Shown: in pieces, positions 1 through 7,844 of the stretch
How positions within the stretch are numbered: position 1 is the stretch's first letter
How the letters are laid out: every line of letters starts with the position of its first letter
NCBI GenBank assembly: GCA_003487955.1
Contig: DNNJ01000391.1
Location: forward strand, 8,210 to 16,982
Origin: Clostridiales bacterium
GTDB taxonomy: Bacteria > Bacillota > Clostridia > Tissierellales > Sedimentibacteraceae
DNA length: 8,773 nucleotides
Direction of reading: 5' to 3'
Notes under the pieces: model-generated
The model's database searches: none
What the model was told of the DNA's origin: nothing
Seen by the model: the letters and a program-made list of their open reading frames with translations, nothing else
Translations under genes and position numbers: made by a program

Positions 1-3000
1 ATGCTTTTATTACGCCAGTGTTTTCATAATTTTTTGATATAACTGTGCCATCTTCTGTAAATTGTGCTATATTTCCCTCAGCATCATATAGCAAACCATC
101 GCCTGCTAAAAAGAATGAATTATCTAAACTTACAGCTTCAACCAATATTTCTGCACTTCCCGGTTTTTTTGCATATATGATACCGGAGGATGGATCAATT
201 TCAGCGATATCAGGAGTAAGGCTTGAATACTGCAATCTATTCACATTATTTACTACGAAAGGAATAATCCTTGCGTTGATATTCTTTGTTTCTCCCATCT
301 TTATTCTTACGTCAAAATTATTGTTTATAACAATGTCTGAAATCTCCAAATCCATATCTTCTGCTTTAGAAATAATTATATTATCCTTAAATGCTGCTAC
401 ATCAGTCTTGTTATTTTTGGTTTCAACAACCTTTACACGCAAAATAATTTCTCCTTCATCATTTATATATGAAGGATCAACATCAATTAATTCGTCTATC
501 GTATAAATATCGGATACTTTAAGGCTGCCAATATCCACTTTTTTGATAAATTCGTAATCAAAATTTTCAATAACAAACTTAACATTCTCCCCGTCCAAAT
601 TGCCGCTATTAACAATATTTGCCCGGATATTGATGCTATCTTCGTCATAATAATATGCTTTTAAATTTTCAACCTTTAGATCGTCGTCAGTGTTAACAAC
701 ATATTGGATTTCCGGGCTGCTATCTGTTAATTCTTCTTCCCAGGCAGTAATCCTTATAGTCACATCTGATATTTCATCAGGCATTGTAAAATAGGTGTTA
801 GCTGAAATATTTTTACCTGAAGAAAGGTGTGAAAGTATTTCTTGATTTTCACCTATCTGTACAAACCCATCACTCCCAAGCATTTCAAATTTAAATGTAA
901 CTTTTTCTGATGGCATAAATCCATAGTTTGTTGCATTAACTGTTATTCTTACTTGTTCGCCGCTCCTTGGATATTGAGGATATGTCTCTATATCATTTCC
1001 TGTTATGGACAAAGTGCTTATAGGCTTATATGTTCTCACAACTAATGATGAACTTTGGGATTCTTCATCAGAAACTATGTTGTATTTTCTGTTTGCAATA
1101 GCAATTGTGCCGTCTTCACCAACTGAAACAGTTTGTTCGTTGTTACTTTCTCCCAATGTCTCAGTTAATTGCCACTTACTGCCCCATGCTCCTTTGTAGA
1201 CATCTTGTTTATTATTACTTTCATCCAAATATGAAGCAGCCAAATTATACTTTGCATCATACATGGCTATGTACATTTGTCTTGATTTAACAGCATCATC
1301 AGTTGAATCAGCATTTTTCGGTAAAGATAGTTCGTATTCATTCCATACTACATATAAATTTCCGTCCTTGCCCGCTGTTAAACTAAAGCTTTCCGCAGCT
1401 TCATAATTTTGTTCTTCCATTACATTTGAGAAATAATTATATTTCTCATCAATTTGATAATATGTGTCCTCATCAATTTCTGCTTTTTTTAAACCATATT
1501 CCATAATAGCATCCAAATCAACGTATGATATATAGCCGTCATTATTCCAAAACAGGTATATATTATCACCAAATTCTATTTCTTTTGGATTCATATCCGG
1601 AGTATTATCATTTGTTATTCTTATGGGTTGTGTAAATTTGCCCAAAGCAAAATCATATATCATTGCAAATAAATCTGTATCATCCTTTGTATTTACATCT
1701 TGGTCGACGTCATGAACATATGTTATAAGGATTTTGTCATTATGTGATACAACAGCATATTCATCTACCTTTACCGGATCCGGCATATTGAAATCCATAA
1801 ACCTTTGACCATACAATATACCTTCACCGTATTCTTTTTCATATTCTTTATATGAAACTTCATTTTCATAATACTCTGTCTGCCACTTTTGGGATTTTCC
1901 GTCATAAATCCTGTATGCTATCGTGCTGTAAGAGTTATTTAAGAAATTACCGATTTCTCCTGCTTCTTTTTCATCAAACTCAATTCCTTCTGTTGAATAA
2001 TCCGTCTTTTTATAAAACACCATCATATTATTAGTTGTTTCATCATATGCAATTTTCGGTGAAGAATTAGAATACTCTCCGGCATCAAATGTCAACCTTT
2101 CAATATTTCCTTGTTTTTTGCCATCCATGTCAAACATCTGTAGATATATGTCGTTATTGCCAAGCAGTCTATCCAAAGAAACAGCCCCGTCATCAAACCT
2201 ATTTCTATTTTCATGACTTGACCAAAGGACAGCTATTTTATCCCCAAGATTTTTCACATTAAGGTCATAATCTCCTGTATCGTCATTTTGCAACAATATG
2301 GGTTCACTCCAAATCCAAATACCACCATATTCGTCCTCTTCATATATGGAATAATAAATTGCTGTCAGTTCATTATTGTTTCTTGAAGGATCATCGTTTA
2401 TATAAAACAATATTTTTTTACCATTGTTTAAATCAACTATTTCTGGTTCAGGATGTTTATATATGTTAGTTTGCAAGGTAATGTTATCTATCATCCCCAC
2501 CCCTGCATTTATTGCAGAAGGAATGGTATTCCAGGATGATGGAGTGGTTCTTTCTAATTCTCCTACTGTTACAACACTTTCTTCTTGTGCTAATAAATTT
2601 GCCATCCTCAGCATCCTGTTTTGTCCCGTAGGTGTTGGCAGCCATGCATTATCATTGTAATTGCCAACTTCAAACAAATCCCATGTATATTCATGCACCT
2701 TGAAGCTAATTGGAATAATAAGTACATCAATATCTACACTCAGTGCAAATGTTAAAACACCTTTGGCTGCTTCCCAAGGTTGATATCCTAAATCAAAATC
2801 CAATTTCCCGGATACTCCTGCAGACAAAACACCACGTCTCCCAACTCCTGCACCTATTCCAACATACAAATTAATCTTCATTTGCCCGTAATAGACAATA
2901 TCTGCAAGGCTGCCGCCTACAGGGAAATATCCGGCATACTTATCAAGCTTTATTTTCGTTGAATTGTTTCCCTCCGCCATGATAAGGCCTCTTGCAGAGC

Positions 3001-6000
3001 CTCCTCCGGTTAGGGTAACATAGACAGGTACTCCTGATATAGTCATGTTAAAATCCTGTCTTGCTTTTAATTCTGCTGCAATATAAATAATTGTATAATC
3101 AAAATACCATACATTCTGGTTATTTTCTTTTAATTTTGTAAGCTGAATATAAAATCCTATGTCAAAGTTAACGGTAATATTGCCTTTAGCCCTGCCGCTT
3201 TTTACATTTCCGCTATTGTTTGGCTTAAAATCTTTGTTTAGAAGGTTTTTAGAAAATTCACCTTCCCTGATATATTGGGTTAAAATATTTAATTTTTCTT
3301 GCACAGTCGCTGTATCAAGATTCTGCACATTATCTTCAATCAGCTGTTTAATCGTTTCTCCTGTTCCAACAGCAATCGAATAAGAGCCGTATTGATTGCT
3401 TCTTTTTATAGGTATAAGACTTCTAACCTCGCCTAAATCAACATCCGGGTTTATTTCTCCAAATGGTTCTTGTACTTTTCCATCACCATAATCAGGTGCT
3501 TGCGGCAAATCAACTTTTGAAGGTGTTTCCGGCACTTCAAGTAAATATCCAGATTCCATTTCACCCTTGCTTACCATACCGGAGTCAAAAAGCTCAACAG
3601 TCAGCCTGCCTCCATCCTTGAATGCTTCTACCATATTTGGTATTGCAAGTTTCCATGTCTCCATATCAGTAGTTGTTAAATTCCACTCATCCCATAGGTT
3701 TCCTAATGAGTCATAGCTTCTTACTTTCACTCCATAGACAATATTGTATTCATTTTTACTCGTTTTTATGGTTATTTCGGATTTTTTATCTTCTATATAC
3801 ACTGTATAAGAGTTACTTGCTTTATCCTCTTTTTCATCTGTTATGTTCATAGAGTAAACTCTGTACTGTGTGTCCATAAATGGTAATTCAAGCATAAATG
3901 GCAAAGAATTTTCGCTTTCCGGACCTGTAACATATGTCGGAACATATCTGTTGCCTTGCATCATTTTTAAAGAATATCTTTTATCTACTACGGAATTAGG
4001 CAAATATATTTGAAAGTTCCCATTTGTATCTGTTTTAGCTGTTGTTTTATAAGTTACACCGTTTATTGTCTTTGTAGTGTTACCATCAGCAACAGCCACT
4101 GATATTTCTACATTTGGTACAGCATCATAAGTATCTGGTTTTTTTTGGTTTACAATAGCAAATTCCTGATTTTTAATAGTTTGTTTTGAACACACTACTT
4201 TTCCCGTTGCTATTGAATAACCGGAATTATTAACAGATGAAAAATAATATTTAATACCTTTTAAATCCGGAGTAACTTCAAAAGTAAAGCTGTTACCGTA
4301 ATAAGGCTGAATTTTTTGCATATATTCAGCATCTTTAAATCCACCTTGCACTTCATAATCCGGTGTCCATTGCACTGTATAGCCTTCTATAGGTTTTGCA
4401 AAAAGAGTTACAACATCCCCCTCAACAATATCTTTTAGATTGTAGGTTCCGTTATATTTGTTTCTGTATTCTTCATAATTTGCTTGAATTTGTTCTGCGT
4501 AATTATTTAATGACTGAATGTATTCTGATAAAGCTTCATTATATGTTATGTCATCAGGGTAATTTTCTTTCAAAGGCTGATTCGGCAAATTATTATTTAA
4601 TATTCTTTTTTCTTCGAAAGGCATATGGTTTGGTTTGTCATGCAATATCATTCCCTTAACTATATTTTGAGAATAATCTTCGCTTCCATCTGCCTTAGGC
4701 TTATCCCATTTTATAAAAATATCCTTGCTTGTTTTTTCAAAGATAGGCTCTATGGAAGTTTGTTCTGACAAAACAATATTTGTAGCTAAGCTTGCATTAA
4801 CTATTTCAGGCTGAGGAGAATTATTTCTGTACACTGCAATTCCTTCCAATTTGTATCCTGCTTTTGGTATTACATTGACTATTAATTCATCTCCTGCATA
4901 TACATAGTTCTGAAATGTTTTTGTTTCATTGTTATATTCTTCGTTACCTATTTTCACTGTTCCTTTATTGCTGTCAAATTCTCTTACATATATCCCCCGC
5001 GTACGTACATAATCGTTAAAATAAGGTTTGATGGTAAGAGTAGTTGGATTTGGAGTACGACCATTATTATAAATATATGTTTCTATAAATTCCGGAGTAA
5101 AATGTATGGTATTATTTGTTTTAAGATCAGTGTAATTGCCATCAGGCATTCTTATAGTGTATCCACGAAAGTTTGCACTTCTTAATCTACCTTCAGAATT
5201 AATGTCAGGAATTAAACTTAATGATTCATCTCTATATGGATTATTTATGCTCGTACGAACAGTCCCCGGGTTGTATTTCTTACCACTTTCCACACGGGTA
5301 TCATTATCCCAAACACTATAATAAGCTGAATTTGCTTCTATTTTTATATCAAACTGCTGTCTTTTTAAATCAACATAATCGACCTTGAGTTTACCGCTGT
5401 TATTCCACCAAGTTTCATTTTTAAATTCAATTAAACTGTTGGATGTTTTGTCAAAATTAATTTTTATATTTTCACCTTGACCTGCTTGACCTGATCCATC
5501 AAAATTACCGTTAATCCAATCACTATTACCGTTTATAGTAACTGTCGAGCGGTTATTATCTCCACGGTCTCCTGAATTGCTCCATTTCCAGCTTATATAA
5601 CCTATTCCTCTTAAGTCCAAATATTTATACATGGAGCTAAGACGATACCAGCCTTCCGTTAAATTCATCTGCTTAGCTCTTCCAAAGCTTTCAGCCACAC
5701 CACCATACTCCCATTGATGGCCGGCGTTATTTCCTATATACTTTCGCACTGTAAATTCATCTGCGTAAATTCTTATTTCTTGATCAATCCTTGAAGGTGC
5801 GGCAGCCATCAACCGCATATTTCTCTTTAAAGGCAATTGTTGTTCATCACCGGGATAAATATATACCTTTGCTCTGTTTATACCCTTTACCGGTGCATTT
5901 TCTTCTGTAATCACCATTTTAAAACTGATGGTTTCAGATGCATCGTTCGCTAATATGGGTATGGTAATCTTCTTTTCATCTTCCCCGGGTAAAAACATCA

Positions 6001-6997
6001 CTTCTACAACAATTGGCCGGTAATGTTCACCTGCCCTTGCTGTACCGGATAGCGTTGAAATCTCTATTTTTGCATATGTATTGGTTTCTCCTGTTCTTAT
6101 TATATTTAGTACTGCTTCTTTTTCTCCGGGATATACATAATACTCTTCAGAATCAAAACCTATAATTTCATCTTGTCCTTCATCATTATTGTTTATATTT
6201 ACAACAGTATTAAAAGAATCTCCTAAAACAGCTCCATTTGTAGGTTCATAAAGGCCAATTGTGAACTGCTCAGGTCCTTCAAACAATTCATCATCAATAA
6301 CTTTTACTTTTATTGTCTTATAATTTTCTCCGTCTTCAAATACTAAATGCCCTGTTGCACCAGGCATAAGTGTATTAAGTGCTTCGCCAACCTTTATTGC
6401 TTCAGGATCTTCAATTTCAAAAATATTTAATGGTGAATTTTGTAACTGTGGTTTTTCTGTAATAACGCCTGTAGCCTTATCTCTAAGCTCATGCAAAGAA
6501 GACTTATACACAGGAACTGTGGCTTCTATTTCAGGTTCTTTAGTTATTTCATAACCTATTGCCGAAGAAGTTATTATTTCAGAGTTTATTGCCGAAGAAG
6601 TTATAACATTGTTTTGGTTTCCCTCCAACGAAAGTTCAAGAAGTGTTGGCGCATCCGTTTCCTTTTTTAAAACTTTATCACCATACCATGCAGGCATCAG
6701 TACTAAAAAGTCCTCATCATATTTGGCTGATACTTCAATTACCTTGAAATCTACCTCAACTTTTCCTTTAGTTCCTCCACGCCTGGCAATGATAACATCA
6801 AATTCATCTGCGTCCTCCTCAACATCATATTGCAAAGACACAAACTCAAGAAGCCCATTTGGATAAATTGCCGCAAATTCATCCGACACTCTTAGTGCCT
6901 CAGGAGAAACATCCGGATTATCGTAAGCATATGCGGGTGTAACCAATGATAGTAATGTTGAAAATATAAGTATAAATGAAATTATCTTTTTTAACAT
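1..6997 (-). CDS. Giant exported multi-domain protein (Calx-beta, B-repeat, propeller-like, CARDB, Big_2), C-terminus beyond window
   Basis: The frame opens at the ATG at 6995-6997, behind an AGGAGAAGG site, and stays open to base 1, giving 2332 residues with no stop, so the C-terminus is missing. Residues 1-24 are a classic signal peptide (MLKK, hydrophobic core, AYA before YD), so the protein is exported. Regions read from the translation: Calx-beta-like halves at about 49-100 and 216-274; a second Calx-beta at 279-380; an uncharacterised beta-rich, Trp-rich domain at 405-555; InlB-B-repeat-like segments at 673-755 and about 850-880, with a helical insert between; a carboxypeptidase-regulatory-like fold at 953-1022 (TDTNGNFQIYLP); an unrecognised Gly-rich beta region at 1263-1445; about seven propeller-like repeats at 1517-1990; two CARDB-like domains from 1996 and 2105; and a Big_2-like domain at 2216-2290. 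There is one cysteine (residue 936). No catalytic motif is seen. A surface adhesin or structural role is inferred from the domain types. A cell-wall or S-layer anchor may follow outside the window. It lies 19 bases behind the anti-sigma gene, so it is probably co-transcribed. Confidence 0.93.
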   Translation of the reverse strand, partial: MLKKIISFILIFSTLLSLVTPAYAYDNPDVSPEALRVSDEFAAIYPNGLLEFVSLQYDVEEDADEFDVIIARRGGTKGKVEVDFKVIEVSAKYDEDFLVLMPAWYGDKVLKKETDAPTLLELSLEGNQNNVITSSAINSEIITSSAIGYEITKEPEIEATVPVYKSSLHELRDKATGVITEKPQLQNSPLNIFEIEDPEAIKVGEALNTLMPGATGHLVFEDGENYKTIKVKVIDDELFEGPEQFTIGLYEPTNGAVLGDSFNTVVNINNNDEGQDEIIGFDSEEYYVYPGEKEAVLNIIRTGETNTYAKIEISTLSGTARAGEHYRPIVVEVMFLPGEDEKKITIPILANDASETISFKMVITEENAPVKGINRAKVYIYPGDEQQLPLKRNMRLMAAAPSRIDQEIRIYADEFTVRKYIGNNAGHQWEYGGVAESFGRAKQMNLTEGWYRLSSMYKYLDLRGIGYISWKWSNSGDRGDNNRSTVTINGNSDWINGNFDGSGQAGQGENIKINFDKTSNSLIEFKNETWWNNSGKLKVDYVDLKRQQFDIKIEANSAYYSVWDNDTRVESGKKYNPGTVRTSINNPYRDESLSLIPDINSEGRLRSANFRGYTIRMPDGNYTDLKTNNTIHFTPEFIETYIYNNGRTPNPTTLTIKPYFNDYVRTRGIYVREFDSNKGTVKIGNEEYNNETKTFQNYVYAGDELIVNVIPKAGYKLEGIAVYRNNSPQPEIVNASLATNIVLSEQTSIEPIFEKTSKDIFIKWDKPKADGSEDYSQNIVKGMILHDKPNHMPFEEKRILNNNLPNQPLKENYPDDITYNEALSEYIQSLNNYAEQIQANYEEYRNKYNGTYNLKDIVEGDVVTLFAKPIEGYTVQWTPDYEVQGGFKDAEYMQKIQPYYGNSFTFEVTPDLKGIKYYFSSVNNSGYSIATGKVVCSKQTIKNQEFAIVNQKKPDTYDAVPNVEISVAVADGNTTKTINGVTYKTTAKTDTNGNFQIYLPNSVVDKRYSLKMMQGNRYVPTYVTGPESENSLPFMLELPFMDTQYRVYSMNITDEKEDKASNSYTVYIEDKKSEITIKTSKNEYNIVYGVKVRSYDSLGNLWDEWNLTTTDMETWKLAIPNMVEAFKDGGRLTVELFDSGMVSKGEMESGYLLEVPETPSKVDLPQAPDYGDGKVQEPFGEINPDVDLGEVRSLIPIKRSNQYGSYSIAVGTGETIKQLIEDNVQNLDTATVQEKLNILTQYIREGEFSKNLLNKDFKPNNSGNVKSGRAKGNITVNFDIGFYIQLTKLKENNQNVWYFDYTIIYIAAELKARQDFNMTISGVPVYVTLTGGGSARGLIMAEGNNSTKIKLDKYAGYFPVGGSLADIVYYGQMKINLYVGIGAGVGRRGVLSAGVSGKLDFDLGYQPWEAAKGVLTFALSVDIDVLIIPISFKVHEYTWDLFEVGNYNDNAWLPTPTGQNRMLRMANLLAQEESVVTVGELERTTPSSWNTIPSAINAGVGMIDNITLQTNIYKHPEPEIVDLNNGKKILFYINDDPSRNNNELTAIYYSIYEEDEYGGIWIWSEPILLQNDDTGDYDLNVKNLGDKIAVLWSSHENRNRFDDGAVSLDRLLGNNDIYLQMFDMDGKKQGNIERLTFDAGEYSNSSPKIAYDETTNNMMVFYKKTDYSTEGIEFDEKEAGEIGNFLNNSYSTIAYRIYDGKSQKWQTEYYENEVSYKEYEKEYGEGILYGQRFMDFNMPDPVKVDEYAVVSHNDKILITYVHDVDQDVNTKDDTDLFAMIYDFALGKFTQPIRITNDNTPDMNPKEIEFGDNIYLFWNNDGYISYVDLDAIMEYGLKKAEIDEDTYYQIDEKYNYFSNVMEEQNYEAAESFSLTAGKDGNLYVVWNEYELSLPKNADSTDDAVKSRQMYIAMYDAKYNLAASYLDESNNKQDVYKGAWGSKWQLTETLGESNNEQTVSVGEDGTIAIANRKYNIVSDEESQSSSLVVRTYKPISTLSITGNDIETYPQYPRSGEQVRITVNATNYGFMPSEKVTFKFEMLGSDGFVQIGENQEILSHLSSGKNISANTYFTMPDEISDVTIRITAWEEELTDSSPEIQYVVNTDDDLKVENLKAYYYDEDSINIRANIVNSGNLDGENVKFVIENFDYEFIKKVDIGSLKVSDIYTIDELIDVDPSYINDEGEIILRVKVVETKNNKTDVAAFKDNIIISKAEDMDLEISDIVINNNFDVRIKMGETKNINARIIPFVVNNVNRLQYSSLTPDIAEIDPSSGIIYAKKPGSAEILVEAVSLDNSFFLAGDGLLYDAEGNIAQFTEDGTVISKNYENTGVIKA
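6557..6604 (-). repeat. Short direct repeat, 18-base units spaced 30 bases apart, inside the giant gene
   Basis: The 18-base unit tattgccgaagaagttat occurs exactly at 6557-6574 and again at 6587-6604, and the bases between are partly similar. On the coding strand it doubles the peptide ITSSAI within residues 130-150 of the giant protein. It is in frame, so it looks like a small slippage-type duplication in a linker between Calx-beta halves. Confidence 0.75.
6926..6997 (-). other. Sec signal peptide of the giant protein
   Basis: Residues 1-24 show a short basic N-region (two lysines at positions 3-4), a hydrophobic core of Ile, Leu, Phe and Ser, and an Ala-Tyr-Ala type cleavage box followed by Tyr-Asp-Asn-Pro. 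Signal peptidase I is expected to cut after residue 24. No lipobox cysteine is present, so this is not a lipoprotein. Confidence 0.85.
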
Positions 6998-6999
6998 AT

Positions 7000-7008
7000 C
7001 CTTCTCCT
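7000..7008 (-). promoter_or_regulatory. Ribosome binding site of the giant protein gene
   Basis: The coding strand reads AGGAGAAGG, with AGGAG six bases before the ATG at 6997. It fixes the start codon and places the signal peptide exactly at the N-terminus. The 19-base gap to the upstream stop codon holds only this site, with no hairpin or promoter. Confidence 0.85.
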
Positions 7009-7016
7009 ACTTTAAA

Positions 7017-7844
7017 TTATTTATTAAGAGTTTCAAAATCCAACTCATTTAACATAAACATGAGCATATCTTTATCTATATTAAATAGCTCCGGTTCCGT
7101 GTTAACATACAGCGATTGCCCGCTTATTTTTGCAGTGAGCATCCGTTCTTTACTTACTATATTCTCGCCTTGACCTGTCTCCATAAACTGAGTAAACTGA
7201 TTCTTATCCACTATATAGCAATAGACATAAAGACCGGAAAGCCATTTTTGCTGTTCCGATTCAGTCATCCCACCTAAAGTGCCGGCAGTAAGATCAATTT
7301 CATACTTGACGGGCATCCGGGTAAAACCTTCTTTCACATTTAAAGTGATGATGGAGTCGCCCGCTGTGCTTTGAAACAGCTCTGCAAGCGCTGCATTTAG
7401 CGTCAAATCACAATTTAAGGAAACAGGACCATTACCGACAGTATCAATGTATAGGGCAAGCCCATTTTCCATATACAGCTTAAATTTATTGCCCGAAGCT
7501 TTCATTTGCATAAGCGTATTGGCAGAGAGAACGTCTCCATTCTTAAATGGAGTATATTTGCTGTTTATCTCATAATAGCCGCTACTGCGTACTGTCCCGG
7601 TAAGAAACTCAGGATTTAGTACGGACATGGTGCCTGCAACCAAAATAAGCATAGCAGCCATCCCTGTTAAAAAGGAATAGACTAAATGCTTATTTTTCAA
7701 AAACCTATGCTTGCTTTCTTTTTTACTTTTCGTGACTTCGTCAGCTTTCACCATAAAAGCTGCTTTTGCCTTTTCTTTGGCAGCCGGACTATGCGTAATT
7801 ATAATACGACTCATAATATCATCAAGATCTCCGTTATCGCTCAT
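7017..7844 (-). CDS. Single-pass membrane protein, probable anti-sigma factor partner of the ECF sigma factor
   Basis: The 275-residue protein has a charged cytoplasmic N-terminus (1-52, rich in Lys, Ala and Glu), one transmembrane helix at about 53-76 (core GMAAMLILVAGTM) and an outer domain of about 200 residues. This topology, and the position directly behind and overlapping a sigma gene, is typical of an ECF anti-sigma factor that binds sigma through its cytoplasmic part. There is no zinc anti-sigma HxxxCxxC motif; the only cysteines, 145 and 209, are in the outer domain and could form a disulfide. Residues 98-140 (KNGDVLSANTLMQMK, then MENGLALYID) loosely resemble a FecR-type beta domain, which is tentative. 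The start has AGGAGGG in front of it, within the end of the sigma gene. The gene looks richer in G+C than the giant gene downstream. The outer domain may sense an envelope signal, and the PrsW-like protein encoded two genes upstream is a candidate for its site-1 protease. The role is inferred from context and topology, not from a recognised family match. Confidence 0.8.
   Translation of the reverse strand: MSDNGDLDDIMSRIIITHSPAAKEKAKAAFMVKADEVTKSKKESKHRFLKNKHLVYSFLTGMAAMLILVAGTMSVLNPEFLTGTVRSSGYYEINSKYTPFKNGDVLSANTLMQMKASGNKFKLYMENGLALYIDTVGNGPVSLNCDLTLNAALAELFQSTAGDSIITLNVKEGFTRMPVKYEIDLTAGTLGGMTESEQQKWLSGLYVYCYIVDKNQFTQFMETGQGENIVSKERMLTAKISGQSLYVNTEPELFNIDKDMLMFMLNELDFETLNK
7617..7688 (-). 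other. Predicted transmembrane helix of the anti-sigma protein
   Basis: Residues 53-76 form the only long hydrophobic stretch in the protein. Lys and Arg dominate residues 40-52 before it, which by the positive-inside rule puts the N-terminus in the cytoplasm and the large C-terminal part outside. Confidence 0.85.

Noticed and set aside
5558..5566. RGD tripeptide at residues 478-480 of the giant protein as an integrin-binding motif
   Set aside because: A three-residue match in a 2332-residue protein is expected by chance, and nothing else suggests an animal host.
6557..6604. The repeated 18-mer as a CRISPR or recombination site
   Set aside because: There are only two copies, in frame within a coding sequence, with no spacer structure or recombinase nearby.
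45..6866. Many plus-strand open frames of 60 to 153 codons
   Set aside because: They all lie opposite the continuous minus-strand giant frame, lack good ribosome binding sites and give no family-like protein, so they are antisense shadows.
6998..7016. A terminator or promoter between the anti-sigma gene and the giant gene
   Set aside because: The gap is 19 bases and holds only the ribosome binding site, with no inverted repeat and no room for -35 and -10 boxes. A promoter inside the anti-sigma gene cannot be excluded by eye.
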